This document shows positions 1 to 7,871 of a stretch of DNA of 64,000 bases, one piece after another. A program made the translations under genes and the position numbers. Numbering within the stretch: position 1 is the stretch's first letter; each line of letters starts with the position of its first letter. The stretch lies in assembly GCF_001438695.1 (NCBI RefSeq), contig NZ_JQBH01000004.1, positions 42,614 to 106,613 on the forward strand, given 5' to 3'. A model generated the notes under the pieces. The model saw nothing but the letters and a program-made list of their open reading frames with translations. It searched no databases and was not told the DNA's origin. Source of the stretch: Fructobacillus fructosus KCTC 3544. GTDB taxonomy: Bacteria > Bacillota > Bacilli > Lactobacillales > Lactobacillaceae.

Positions 1-1400
1 CGCTTTCAACCGGAGAGTTACAACGGCTACAACTGGCTAAAACAATCCGGGCCCAGACTACCGGTGTCCTTTATGTGCTGGACGAACCATCCATTGGACT
101 ACACCCGGATAACATTCGGGGCCTTATCAAAGTCTTTCGACAACTGATTGCACAAGGCAACTCGCTCGTCGTAGTCGACCACGAGGTGGACCTCATTGCA
201 GCAGCTGACTGGATTATCGAGATTGGTCCAGGTTCTGGTGAGGCTGGCGGTCACGTCATTGATGCCGGAACACCAGGCGATTTAGCCAAGAAGCCAGCCT
301 CACTCATTGCGCCATTCTTGACTGGGAAAGCCGACATCCTCCATCAAAAAGTCAATGCACAGGGTCAGGGCTGGACAACGCTCACGGTTGATCATTTTCA
401 TAATCTCAACAACGTTTCGGTAAAAATTCCAGAACACGAAATTTCGACAATCACGGGCTTTTCAGGAGCCGGTAAAACGTCACTGATTTTGGATAACCTC
501 TTACCGGCCATTCAAGCCAAAAAAGCTGGGGATGGGTTGCCGAAAACGGTAAGTTCACTGACGACGTCAATAACTAATACGGTCGCCATTGATGCCAAAC
601 CAATCGGCCGGAATGCCCGCTCGACTTTGGCAACCTATACCAACATTATGGATGGTCTTCGGGAACTCTTTGCAGCTCAGCCAGCGGCGAAAAAAGCCGC
701 CCTTACGCCAAGCGACTTTTCTTACAATAACAAGTCCGGAGCCTGCCCAACCTGTCAAGGATTAGGCGTAATTACGGAGGATGTGCAGTTTCTACCAGAC
801 ATCGTTGAGACCTGTCCAACCTGTGACGGGGGTCGTTACAACGAGAAAATCCAGACCATTTTCTGGCGGGGACATTCGATCGTCGACATCTTGAATTTGT
901 CAGTTAAAGAGGCCCTTCCCCTGTTTCAGGATGAAGAAAAGATTGAACAAGAGCTAAAACTACTTGATGAGATTGGGCTTCACTACCTCCATCTTGGCCA
1001 GGCAACGCCTTCTCTTTCTGGTGGTGAAGCACAACGGCTCAAGCTTGTTTCCCACCTACACAAAAGTCAAAAAAACAGTCTCTTTGTCTTTGATGAACCA
1101 ACGATTGGCTTGCACCCCTTAGATGTTCAGACACTGCTCGGTGTCTTGAACCGACTCAAAGAAAAGGGCGCAACTATCGTCATTATCACTCATGATCTTG
1201 ATATGATGACCAATGCTGATTGGTTAATCGACCTCGGCCCACGCGGTGGTGACCAGGGGGGACGTGTCATGGCGATGGGCCAACCAAAAGAATTAGCTGA
1301 GCAATCCAACAGTTTAACAACACAGTATTTACACGAACATTTCGAAAAATTTCACCTTTTTAGTGAAAGTTCTTCAAAGTTAGATAACGAACGTTTATAA
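1..1400 (+). CDS. UvrA-like excinuclease ATPase, C-terminal part (5' end outside window)
   Basis: The reading frame is open from the first bases of the window, so the gene starts upstream. It begins inside the first ABC signature (LSTGELQRLQLAKTI), followed by Walker B VLYVLDEPSIGLHP. A second ATPase follows with Walker A GFSGAGKTSL, a zinc-finger pair CPTCQGLG and CPTCDGGRY, signature PSLSGGEAQRLKL and Walker B VFDEPTIGLHP. This order is that of UvrA. The loose sequence and the non-canonical signature LSTGE suggest a UvrA2/DrrC-type paralogue, a soluble DNA-binding ATPase often linked to drug or DNA-damage tolerance, rather than the housekeeping UvrA. No partner gene is visible downstream; the next gene encodes a membrane protein with its own ribosome-binding site. 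Confidence 0.85.
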   Translation, partial: LSTGELQRLQLAKTIRAQTTGVLYVLDEPSIGLHPDNIRGLIKVFRQLIAQGNSLVVVDHEVDLIAAADWIIEIGPGSGEAGGHVIDAGTPGDLAKKPASLIAPFLTGKADILHQKVNAQGQGWTTLTVDHFHNLNNVSVKIPEHEISTITGFSGAGKTSLILDNLLPAIQAKKAGDGLPKTVSSLTTSITNTVAIDAKPIGRNARSTLATYTNIMDGLRELFAAQPAAKKAALTPSDFSYNNKSGACPTCQGLGVITEDVQFLPDIVETCPTCDGGRYNEKIQTIFWRGHSIVDILNLSVKEALPLFQDEEKIEQELKLLDEIGLHYLHLGQATPSLSGGEAQRLKLVSHLHKSQKNSLFVFDEPTIGLHPLDVQTLLGVLNRLKEKGATIVIITHDLDMMTNADWLIDLGPRGGDQGGRVMAMGQPKELAEQSNSLTTQYLHEHFEKFHLFSESSSKLDNERL

Positions 1401-1450
1401 TGAAAGTATTCGTTTTAAATACTTCATAAATATAAACTAAAGGAGCTAGC

Positions 1451-2200
1451 ATGGCAGAAGAACAGGACAGCCTCTTTCAATGCTTAATTGACCACGCCGA
1501 ATACGACTTTGCGGGTGGTGCTTTCTTACACGAATTAGATCCGGAAACTAAGAAATTAATTATCGCCGATCATCCGAAAGCTTCTGATCAGAGCTTTATC
1601 TGTTCTGAACACTTGGTAAAATATCGTCTTCAAAAACTTGATAAGATGATTCAAGAGGATAAGAAAAAGAACAAGCAAATTCACCAAAAGATGCACCGTG
1701 TTCTCGACAACGATAACTACAAGATTATCGATGTTGGTAAGAAGCTCGAAAACACCTATACCCTTGGACAAAAGATTGCGGACGGTGTTGCCCACTTTGG
1801 TGGTTCGTGGCCATTCGTGATTTCCTTTGTCGCTATCATGCTTGGTTGGATTATCATCAACGTGACGCACGTCTTCGGCGCCAACTTCGATCCCTTCCCC
1901 TTCATCCTGTTGAACTTGTTCCTGTCAATGGTCGCTGCCATTCAGGCGCCCTTAATCATGATGGCGCAAAATCGTGCCTCTGACTATGATCGGATGGAAT
2001 CAAAAAACGATTACCACGTGAACTTGAAGTCTGAAGAAGAAATTCGCCTTCTGCACGCCAAAGTCGACCACCTCATCCAACAAGATCAACCAAACAGCAT
2101 GCAAATTCAAAAGATGCAAATGGAGATGCTAGCTTCCATCAATGAACAACTTGCTTTGCTGACAAAGGAAGAAGATGCAACTGACAACTTGAAAAAATAA
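1451..2200 (+). CDS. DUF1003 family membrane protein
   Basis: 249 residues with ATG start behind AAAGGAG. An N-terminal soluble part of about 110 residues precedes two hydrophobic segments near residues 118-140 and 150-172, separated by the GANFDPFPFILLNLFLS stretch typical of DUF1003. After these comes MAQNRASDYDRMESKNDYHVNLKSE-type sequence (about residues 173-195), the family hallmark, and a coiled-coil-like C-terminus. The function of DUF1003 is not established. The upstream gap contains an imperfect hairpin and a TATAAT-like box at about 1396-1402, so it may have its own promoter. A terminator follows directly. Confidence 0.85.
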   Translation: MAEEQDSLFQCLIDHAEYDFAGGAFLHELDPETKKLIIADHPKASDQSFICSEHLVKYRLQKLDKMIQEDKKKNKQIHQKMHRVLDNDNYKIIDVGKKLENTYTLGQKIADGVAHFGGSWPFVISFVAIMLGWIIINVTHVFGANFDPFPFILLNLFLSMVAAIQAPLIMMAQNRASDYDRMESKNDYHVNLKSEEEIRLLHAKVDHLIQQDQPNSMQIQKMQMEMLASINEQLALLTKEEDATDNLKK

Positions 2201-2212
2201 GCAACAAAATGG

Positions 2213-2235
2213 CGCTCACGTTGAGCGTTTTTTTT
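2213..2235 (+). terminator. Rho-independent terminator after DUF1003 gene
   Basis: The stem CGCTCA (2213-2218) pairs with TGAGCG (2222-2227) and is followed by eight T residues. It closes the DUF1003 transcription unit. Confidence 0.85.
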
Positions 2236-2419
2236 GTGTGTTAATAAGAGTTTGGGCTGATTGCTGCACCTGATTAATTGGACGAATCGCAATATCGTTC
2301 ACTGCAGCATCGGCTGGCATATCCAATACATTGGTGACCGCCGATGCAATGCGTTCGGCTGAAATTGCATATTCTTCGTAGTTTTTTTCGGCATTTTCAC
2401 GAATCTTTGAATCATTCAT
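2216..2419 (-). pseudogene. C-terminal remnant of an SDR oxidoreductase
   Basis: The minus-strand frame encodes about 67 residues containing AISAERIASAVTNVLDMP and VNDIAIRPINQ. This is the last segment of short-chain dehydrogenases and aligns with the C-terminus of the intact SDR encoded at 4629-5381 (SLRAEDIANAVAYMVDQP, VNEMIIRPRKQ). The Rossmann fold, NNAG and YxxxK parts are absent. Upstream lies the terminator of the hydrolase gene, so no complete gene is possible here. The frame ends inside the DUF1003 terminator. I read it as the relic of an older SDR copy at the edge of the redox operon. Confidence 0.7.
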
Positions 2420-2435
2420 GTGTGAGGCCAAATTA

Positions 2436-2464
2436 AAAAAAGGACAAACAATAAATGTTTGTCC
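2436..2464 (-). terminator. Terminator of the SDR-AKR-DUF2255-hydrolase operon
   Basis: The arms GGACAAAC (2442-2449) and GTTTGTCC (2457-2464) form an 8-bp stem with a 7-nt loop. On the minus strand the stem is followed by a T-rich run. Confidence 0.85.
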
Positions 2465-2477
2465 CTTATTAAATAAA

Positions 2478-3332
2478 TTATGATAGTTTATCCGTCAAAA
2501 ACTTGACTGATAACTCATCTACCTCTTGATTTTCGTGAAGTTTCGAATGCTGAGCGTTCTTGCCTGAAATTAACCGTTCCTGGTAAGTACTTGGTGATTG
2601 AACAAAGTACTTCAGCGACTTGGAAGAATTGTTTGGCACCGTCGAATCGGACTGTGTCGATCCCGTACTGTTCCCGTAGATGTTTAGCACCTTCGTTGAG
2701 TTGTTCTGGTAGTACTTTTCCAATCCAGCTAAGGCCTTGAAGGTGTCGGTTTCCTGACTAGGCTGTCCCTGTTCATTCAATGACGAGAAAGCCGCCTCTT
2801 GACGGTTCAAACCGTTAAAGTGACCAGCAATGTCAATTTCGCGCTTAACCGCTGGCAGCTGGCTACTCTGCTGCACATGATTCTTCAGATAATAGACAAT
2901 GGCCATGTTTCCCATGGAATGGCCAATTAGGTTGACCGATTGAATGCCTTGTTTGTGCAACTGGGTCATAATAGTCGTTACCCATTGGTTTGTCTTAGAA
3001 AAGTCTGAATTACGATTATCGTTAAATTGGACGAGGTAAATTGGATTTTTGTCACCAGCCTTGGCTTGGCCTGAAAAGTCGACTTTTCCGTTCTTTGAAA
3101 CCGTGACGTTAATCGTACGGTTCGAAACCTTTTGCTTAATCAGATAGTTACTCATGTTTTTTTCGGCATTTCGTGATGAACCATAACCGTGGAAGAACAC
3201 CGTTGCTTCCGTTGGCTTGGGCTCATTGCTTTTCGTTTGGTTCTGTTGCCGTTGATAAAGAAAGGCCGCGGCAGCGACCACCACGACAAGGAGCGGAATC
3301 AGGATAAGTAGAACTTTTTTGTATTTTTTCAT
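2478..3332 (-). CDS. DUF915 alpha/beta hydrolase, membrane-anchored
   Basis: 284 residues. A hydrophobic segment at residues 7-26 follows a basic MKKYKK start, so the enzyme is probably tethered outside the cell. The hydrolase fold is shown by FFHGYGSSRNAEKNM near residue 46 and by the nucleophile elbow GHSMGN with Ser139. A C-terminal GKNAQHSKLHEN segment probably carries the catalytic His. This is the DUF915 family of lactic acid bacteria, cell-surface hydrolases of unknown substrate. The start overlaps the stop of the DUF2255 gene by ATGA, so the two are translationally coupled and belong to the redox operon. A paralogue of the same length lies at 19895-20752. Confidence 0.85.
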   Translation of the reverse strand: MKKYKKVLLILIPLLVVVVAAAAFLYQRQQNQTKSNEPKPTEATVFFHGYGSSRNAEKNMSNYLIKQKVSNRTINVTVSKNGKVDFSGQAKAGDKNPIYLVQFNDNRNSDFSKTNQWVTTIMTQLHKQGIQSVNLIGHSMGNMAIVYYLKNHVQQSSQLPAVKREIDIAGHFNGLNRQEAAFSSLNEQGQPSQETDTFKALAGLEKYYQNNSTKVLNIYGNSTGSTQSDSTVPNNSSKSLKYFVQSPSTYQERLISGKNAQHSKLHENQEVDELSVKFLTDKLS

Positions 3333-3706
3333 TTCTTATCTTTCAGTTGAATTTCAACGGTCGCCTGCCGTGATTGCTCAGCAATCATCGGGGTAACGTA
3401 TGGGGATGGTGCGTACTTTGCCTTGTAGGCGTCGTCGATTTTGCTTAGCAAGGACGCATCGTCAATTGGCTGGAAAGTCACGTCAAAGTCCTGACCAGCC
3501 GCTTGAATAATCCCGGTCCTGTTTGCCATCGCACTTTGATACCAGGAAGACTTCTGACCGTTATAAGCACGAACGAACAAGCGATTGTCAACAACAACCT
3601 CCCAAATCCAGGTTGGGGTTCCCGCAACACCGTTTGCACGGAATGGTGCGATGTGCAAGTCGTCGGCTTCGTTAATGCGGTTCAGTGTTTCAGTTGTCCA
3701 GATCAT
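3329..3706 (-). CDS. DUF2255 family protein
   Basis: 125 residues, ATG behind AAGGAGG. The sequence MIWTTETLNRINEADDLHIAP and the VDNRLFVRAYNG and SSWYQSAMANRTGII parts match DUF2255, small cytosolic proteins of unknown function that often accompany oxidoreductases. It resembles flavin-binding split-barrel proteins in its W/RAY pattern, which is only an impression. It sits 12 nt after the aldo/keto reductase and overlaps the next gene by 4 nt, third in a four-gene operon under the MerR-type promoter at 5432-5462. Confidence 0.8.
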   Translation of the reverse strand: MIWTTETLNRINEADDLHIAPFRANGVAGTPTWIWEVVVDNRLFVRAYNGQKSSWYQSAMANRTGIIQAAGQDFDVTFQPIDDASLLSKIDDAYKAKYAPSPYVTPMIAEQSRQATVEIQLKDKK

Positions 3707-3718
3707 AAATCCTCCTTA

Positions 3719-4591
3719 TTATTTTAACGTTGTAACGACCGGATTTTCGAGATAGTGATAAACACGCTCAACTTCAGCCGGATCATTAACATCTAACATT
3801 GATGGTTTCTTCAAATCCAATTGATTGATTCTCGTCATTTCGTCTTGTGTTAGCTCAAAGTCAAAAACAGAAAAATTCTCTTGAATTCGATTTTCATGTG
3901 TTGATTTTGGTATAACGATAATGCCTTGCTGAATATTCCAGCGAAGAATCACTTGTGCGACTGATTTTTCATGTGCCTGAGTAATTTCCGTCAAAACCGG
4001 CTCGGTAAACATCCCATTCATCCCTTCAGCAAAGGGTGCCCAAGCTTCTGGTTGAATCTTATTTTCTGCCATAAACTTGAGTAACTCGGGCCGCTGGAAG
4101 TGAGGATGGTGTTCAATTTGATTAACATGTGGTACTATTTCGACATTTTTAACTAGATCAATTAATTTTGCCTCATCAAAATTGCTGACACCAATAGCGC
4201 GGATTTTACCAGCCTTATATAAATCAATAATTGCTTGGTAAGAGCCATAATAATCACCGAATGGCATATGAATGAGGTAGAGATCAATATAATCAAGCTT
4301 TAACTTGTCAAGTGATTGATAAAAGGCCTGAACTGTCTGTCGATAACCCATTTCATTTACAAATGCCTTTGTTGTAATGAATAGTTGTTTTCGGTCGACG
4401 CCAGATTCTTGAATCGCACGGCCAACCGCTTCTTCATTTCCATATGACGAAGCAGTATCAATTAATCGATAACCATTTTTAATCGCCAGCTCAACTACCT
4501 GTTGTGTCTCATCTAAATCACTGATTTGAAAAACGCCAAATCCAACTAGGGGCATTTTAACGCCGTTCCTTAATGTCTGAAAATTATTCAC
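3719..4591 (-). CDS. Aldo/keto reductase
   Basis: 290 residues, NADPH-dependent carbonyl reductase of the AKR superfamily, TIM-barrel fold. The catalytic set is visible: Asp in LIDTASSYGNEEAVG, Tyr in the same motif, a Lys in the TTKAF strand, and His in LYLIHMPFG. The cofactor-binding end IVIPKSTHENRIQENF is present. The closest general type is the YtbE/2,5-diketo-gluconate reductase group. The start codon is GTG behind AAAGGGG. It lies 37 nt downstream of the SDR gene in the same operon; with that neighbour it suggests detoxification of aldehydes or ketones. Confidence 0.9.
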   Translation of the reverse strand: MNNFQTLRNGVKMPLVGFGVFQISDLDETQQVVELAIKNGYRLIDTASSYGNEEAVGRAIQESGVDRKQLFITTKAFVNEMGYRQTVQAFYQSLDKLKLDYIDLYLIHMPFGDYYGSYQAIIDLYKAGKIRAIGVSNFDEAKLIDLVKNVEIVPHVNQIEHHPHFQRPELLKFMAENKIQPEAWAPFAEGMNGMFTEPVLTEITQAHEKSVAQVILRWNIQQGIIVIPKSTHENRIQENFSVFDFELTQDEMTRINQLDLKKPSMLDVNDPAEVERVYHYLENPVVTTLK

Positions 4592-4628
4592 TTTAATCCC
4601 CTTTCATTTTTATCCAAAAGAAATTATT

Positions 4629-5381
4629 TTAAATCTCTTGCTTTCGTGGACGAATAATCATCTCGTTAACATCCACGTGTTCTGGCTGGTCAACCATGTA
4701 GGCAACGGCGTTGGCAATGTCTTCTGCTCGTAGTGAGTAATCCGCATCATTACCGAATGACTCAGATAAATTCTTTTCAATGGCTTCGTTACCAATTGAA
4801 TGAATTAGTTCTGTATTCGTTGCACCTGGTGAAATAATGGCCGAACGAATCCCGTTCTGGTTTTCTTCTTGCCGCAATGTTTCCATAATGGCACGCACGC
4901 CAAACTTTGATGCGGAGTAGGCGGCACCAGCGGGCATGACGACATGTCCGACAACGGATGAAGTCGAAATAACCAGGCCACTCTGCTGCTTTTGCATTTG
5001 TGGTAGCACAGCTTTGATACCGTTTAGTACACCAATCAAATTCGTGTCAAAGATACGCTTCCAAACCGAGATATCATAATTTGGATCTGACAACTGTCCA
5101 AGCGGCATCACACCCGCGTTGTTAAAGAGTACATCGACACGACCAAAGTCCGCAATTGCCTGGTCGATTACCGCCCGCACTTCCTGGGGCTGTGAAACAT
5201 CCGCAGTTAAGTACTTCAGGTTTTCTGGGTAAGCCACTTCCTTAGCAATTTCTTCTAAGCGCTCTTTTCGACGACCGGAAATAAAGACTTTTGCTCCTTC
5301 TTTGTTTAACTTCAGAGCAGTCGCACGACCCATTCCGGAAGTTGCTCCCATAATAATCACAACTTTGTTTTTAATTGCCAT
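4629..5381 (-). CDS. Short-chain dehydrogenase/reductase (SDR)
   Basis: 250 residues, classical SDR. The cofactor motif GATSGMG is at residues 12-18, NNAG near residue 88, catalytic Ser in ISTSSVVGHV, and the YSASK active-site motif follows. The C-terminus VNEMIIRP is typical of the YdfG/serine-3-dehydrogenase-like subgroup. ATG start behind GAGG. It is the first gene of the minus-strand operon that starts from a promoter with a 19-bp spacer occupied by an 18-bp palindrome, and it is divergent from the merR gene. Confidence 0.9.
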   Translation of the reverse strand: MAIKNKVVIIMGATSGMGRATALKLNKEGAKVFISGRRKERLEEIAKEVAYPENLKYLTADVSQPQEVRAVIDQAIADFGRVDVLFNNAGVMPLGQLSDPNYDISVWKRIFDTNLIGVLNGIKAVLPQMQKQQSGLVISTSSVVGHVVMPAGAAYSASKFGVRAIMETLRQEENQNGIRSAIISPGATNTELIHSIGNEAIEKNLSESFGNDADYSLRAEDIANAVAYMVDQPEHVDVNEMIIRPRKQEI

Positions 5382-5431
5382 CTAAAAACCTCATTTCTTT
5401 TCTTTTTCAATTAATTCTGTTAACATGTTTT

Positions 5432-5462
5432 ATGTTAAACCCTAAAGTTGACTTTAGGTAAA
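5432..5462 (-). promoter_or_regulatory. MerR-type operator and promoter of the SDR operon
   Basis: CCTAAAGTTGACTTTAGG (5441-5458) is a perfect dyad with 8-bp arms. On the minus strand it sits between TTTACC (5457-5462) and TAACAT (5432-5437), a 19-bp spacer, the over-long spacing that MerR-family activators need. The divergent merR gene begins 16 bp away, so the site probably also affects its own regulator. Confidence 0.8.
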
Positions 5463-5473
5463 GGAGAAATTTG

Positions 5474-5911
5474 ATGACATTGACAATTGGTGAAGTTTCA
5501 AAGAAAACAAACCTTTCCGTACCAACCCTTCGCTACTACGATCGAGAAGGACTTTTCCCTGGACTGCAACGTGAATCCGGGATTCGGAAATTTTCTGATA
5601 AGGAGTTGGCCGGCATTCAAGTGATTGAATGTTTAAAGAAATCCGGACTATCCATTCCCGACATCAAACAATTCATGGACTGGACAACAATGGGTTCCGA
5701 AACTTTTGAAGAAAGAAAAGACCTCTTTGTCAATCAACGCGCCCAAGTTGAAAAACAGTTAAACGATTTGAAGCGAGTCGATAACCTGCTGCGTTATAAG
5801 TGCTGGTATTACGAAATGGCAATGAAATTAGGCTCTGAAGAGGCCGTTAAGGCAATCCCCTTTGACAAATTACCAAAACAAATCCAAGAGAACTTCCCAT
5901 ATGAACATTAA
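5474..5911 (+). CDS. MerR family transcriptional regulator
   Basis: 145 residues. The N-terminal winged helix reads LTIGEVSKKTNLSVPTLRYYDREGLFPG, followed by RKFSDKELAGIQVIECLKKSGLSIPDIKQF, the standard MerR DNA-binding domain, and a C-terminal coiled coil. I chose the second codon of TTG-ATG because AAGGAG lies 7 nt before the ATG. One cysteine follows in the coiled-coil end (LRYKCWYYE), a possible electrophile sensor as in AdhR/NmlR-type regulators. Its likely targets are the two promoters with the CCTAAAGT-N2-ACTTTAGG dyad at 5441 and 7802. Confidence 0.9.
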   Translation: MTLTIGEVSKKTNLSVPTLRYYDREGLFPGLQRESGIRKFSDKELAGIQVIECLKKSGLSIPDIKQFMDWTTMGSETFEERKDLFVNQRAQVEKQLNDLKRVDNLLRYKCWYYEMAMKLGSEEAVKAIPFDKLPKQIQENFPYEH

Positions 5912-5937
5912 AAAAAGCGCCAATGGCGCTTTTTTAT
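5911..5937. terminator. Bidirectional terminator between merR and adh
   Basis: The stem GCGCC (5917-5921) and GGCGC (5925-5929) is extended by A/T pairs, with A-run on one side and T-run on the other. It serves both convergent genes. Confidence 0.85.
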
Positions 5938-5944
5938 TTCGCAA

Positions 5945-6976
5945 TTAAAAGACCAGCAATGACTTAATTGCTTCACGCTTGTCCATGGCTTCATAGGCCT
6001 TTTGAATGTCCTTCAATTCAAATTGCTTGGTGAAGACTTTACCAGGGTTAATCTTGCCATCCAAGACCGCTTGTAGGAGTGAGGCCCGGTCATAGGTCGT
6101 GACCGCCGCAATTCCACCGCGCAAGCCGATGTTCTTAAAGAACAGGTTATTGGTATTCATCATTGGATCTTGTGGAATACCAACACGGCCGACAATGGCA
6201 CCAGGGCGGCCCAACTTTACGGCAGTATTAACCGCTTGCTCGGAACCGACACACTCCAAAACGGCATCAGCACCAGCACCCGTCAATTGCATAACATGGT
6301 CAATACCTGCTTGGTCACGTTCCTCGACAATGTCCGTTGCGCCAAATTCCTTTCCGAGGGCCTGACGGTCAGCGTGTCGGGACATTAAAATAATCCGCTT
6401 GGCCCCACGCAACTTAGCAGAAATAACACCGGCCAAACCAACGGCGCCATCACCCATGACAACGGCCGTGTCACCTTCCTTGACTTCAGCAGTCGCTGCG
6501 GCGTGATAACCGGTTGCCATAATGTCTGACAAAGTCATAAAGGACTTTAATTGATCTTCTGTATAGTCTTCTGGCTGTCCCGGGATCTTAACCAATGCCC
6601 AGTCGGCGTTTTTAAAACCGATGTATTCCGCTTGATAACCAGTTGAACCACCCTTATTAGGGTCAAGACAATCACCGTCAAAGCCGGCTAAGCAGGCTTG
6701 GCACTCCCCACAGCCGTGAGTAAAGGGCGCAATGACAAAGTCGCCAGGCTTAACATTCGTCACCCCTGCGCCGACTTCTTCGACAATTCCAATGGCTTCG
6801 TGGCCGACTTGGCTACCGGATTCGCGTTTTGAAATTCCCCGATAAAACCAGAGGTCAGACCCACAAACCGAAGCACGGACTGTCTTAATCACGGCGTCCT
6901 TTGGCCCCTGAATGGTTGGCTTCTCCACTTCTTGCATCTCGACCTGTCCTGGCTTAACAAAAACGGCTGCTTTCAT
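5945..6976 (-). CDS. Zinc-dependent alcohol dehydrogenase family protein
   Basis: 343 residues, medium-chain dehydrogenase. The catalytic zinc site includes CGSDLWFYRG and GHEAIGIVEEVG; a structural zinc loop CGECQACLAGFDGDC follows. The nucleotide-binding Rossmann motif is VVMGDGAVGLAGV. I take the ATG at 6976, behind AAAAAGGAGATATAACA, rather than the upstream in-frame ATG. It is the last gene of the operon that begins at the second MerR-type operator (7802-7819), after the cupin gene. The role is probably reduction or oxidation of an alcohol/aldehyde pair. Confidence 0.9.
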   Translation of the reverse strand: MKAAVFVKPGQVEMQEVEKPTIQGPKDAVIKTVRASVCGSDLWFYRGISKRESGSQVGHEAIGIVEEVGAGVTNVKPGDFVIAPFTHGCGECQACLAGFDGDCLDPNKGGSTGYQAEYIGFKNADWALVKIPGQPEDYTEDQLKSFMTLSDIMATGYHAAATAEVKEGDTAVVMGDGAVGLAGVISAKLRGAKRIILMSRHADRQALGKEFGATDIVEERDQAGIDHVMQLTGAGADAVLECVGSEQAVNTAVKLGRPGAIVGRVGIPQDPMMNTNNLFFKNIGLRGGIAAVTTYDRASLLQAVLDGKINPGKVFTKQFELKDIQKAYEAMDKREAIKSLLVF

Positions 6977-7044
6977 TGTTATATCTCCTTTTTCATACTC
7001 GTTACGATCATTGTGAACCACCTAGCTCATGAATGCAAAGTAGC

Positions 7045-7452
7045 TCACAACTTGTTATACTCTGCATCACTCACTGTATTTAACCATTCAGGTGTTCCGG
7101 CTGTGATGGCAATGTGTTCGAACCAGGAATCGACCTTTGCACCGTGCCAGTGCTTAATTCCATCTTTCGTCATCACGACATCACCCTGCTTCAATGATTG
7201 TGCGGGCTGTCCCTCTTCTTGGTACCATCCTTCCCCATCGGTCACCAAGAGAATTTGGTAACCATCATGGTGAATGTGCCAGTTATTACGTGATCCAGGT
7301 TCAAAAGTCACCGTGCCAACTGAAATTTTTTCATCCGGACTTGTTGTCAAACCATTCAAAAAGGTATCACCAATGAAAAACTGGCCATAAGGATTCAAGA
7401 CACCTTTGCCAAAGATTCCACCGTTCTTTAATTTATCAAAGTTCGCCATCAT
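7045..7452 (-). CDS. Cupin domain protein
   Basis: 135 residues, single cupin barrel. Metal-binding residues are seen in GSRNNWHIHHDGYQILLVTDGEGWY and in the second motif GDVVMTKDGIKHWHGA. The family includes small metalloproteins that often travel with carboxymuconolactone decarboxylase-like proteins. The start ATG overlaps the stop of the upstream gene (TAATG), so the pair is translationally coupled. A second ATG three bases on is equally possible. Confidence 0.85.
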   Translation of the reverse strand: MMANFDKLKNGGIFGKGVLNPYGQFFIGDTFLNGLTTSPDEKISVGTVTFEPGSRNNWHIHHDGYQILLVTDGEGWYQEEGQPAQSLKQGDVVMTKDGIKHWHGAKVDSWFEHIAITAGTPEWLNTVSDAEYNKL

Positions 7453-7769
7453 TATTCTCCGTATACTTTCTTTAAAATGTTAAAGGCAGACCAGCCCTTT
7501 GGCCAACCAGCATAGAAGGCCAGTTGGGTAATCAAAGCAGCCATTTCTTTCTCACTCACGCCATTTTCTTTGGCCTTTGCCATATGAACGAGCAATTGCT
7601 CAAAAGCCCCCATCGACATGAGGGCTGAAACGGTGGCAATGCTCCTTGTTTTTGGTGGCAACGTTTTGTCGGCCCAGACTTCACCAAACAAAATATCATC
7701 ATTATACCGGGCAAAATCAGACGCAACCTGCCCCAAGTGATCACGACCTGCTGTTACTTTTTCTGTCAT
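7452..7769 (-). CDS. Carboxymuconolactone decarboxylase-like protein
   Basis: 105 residues. The segment RSIATVSALMSMGAFEQLLVHMAKAKENGVSEKEMAALITQLAFYAGWP is the all-helical CMD fold. There is no CxxC pair, so it is not an AhpD-type peroxidase. I choose the ATG at 7769 because GGAGGTGAAT precedes it; an upstream in-frame ATG overlaps that ribosome-binding site. First gene of the CMD-cupin-adh operon, directly behind the second MerR-type promoter. Confidence 0.85.
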   Translation of the reverse strand: MTEKVTAGRDHLGQVASDFARYNDDILFGEVWADKTLPPKTRSIATVSALMSMGAFEQLLVHMAKAKENGVSEKEMAALITQLAFYAGWPKGWSAFNILKKVYGE

Positions 7770-7792
7770 ATTCACCTCCATTTGATAGATTC

Positions 7793-7823
7793 ACCTTAAA
7801 CCCTAAAGTTAACTTTAGGTCAA
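7793..7823 (-). promoter_or_regulatory. MerR-type operator and promoter of the CMD-cupin-adh operon
   Basis: CCTAAAGTTAACTTTAGG (7802-7819) differs from the site at 5441 only in the centre, and seven more flanking bases are also the same. On the minus strand it lies between TTGACC (7818-7823) and TAAGGT (7793-7798) with a 19-bp spacer. Confidence 0.85.
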
Positions 7824-7833
7824 GAACAAAACT

Positions 7834-7871
7834 AAAAAGAGCAAAGCAAGAATTATTTCCACTTTGCTCTT
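7834..7871 (-). terminator. Terminator after the response regulator gene
   Basis: The arms AAGAGCAAAG (7837-7846) and CTTTGCTCTT (7862-7871) form a 10-bp stem followed by T residues on the minus strand. The stop codon of the regulator lies at the base of the stem. Confidence 0.85.
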
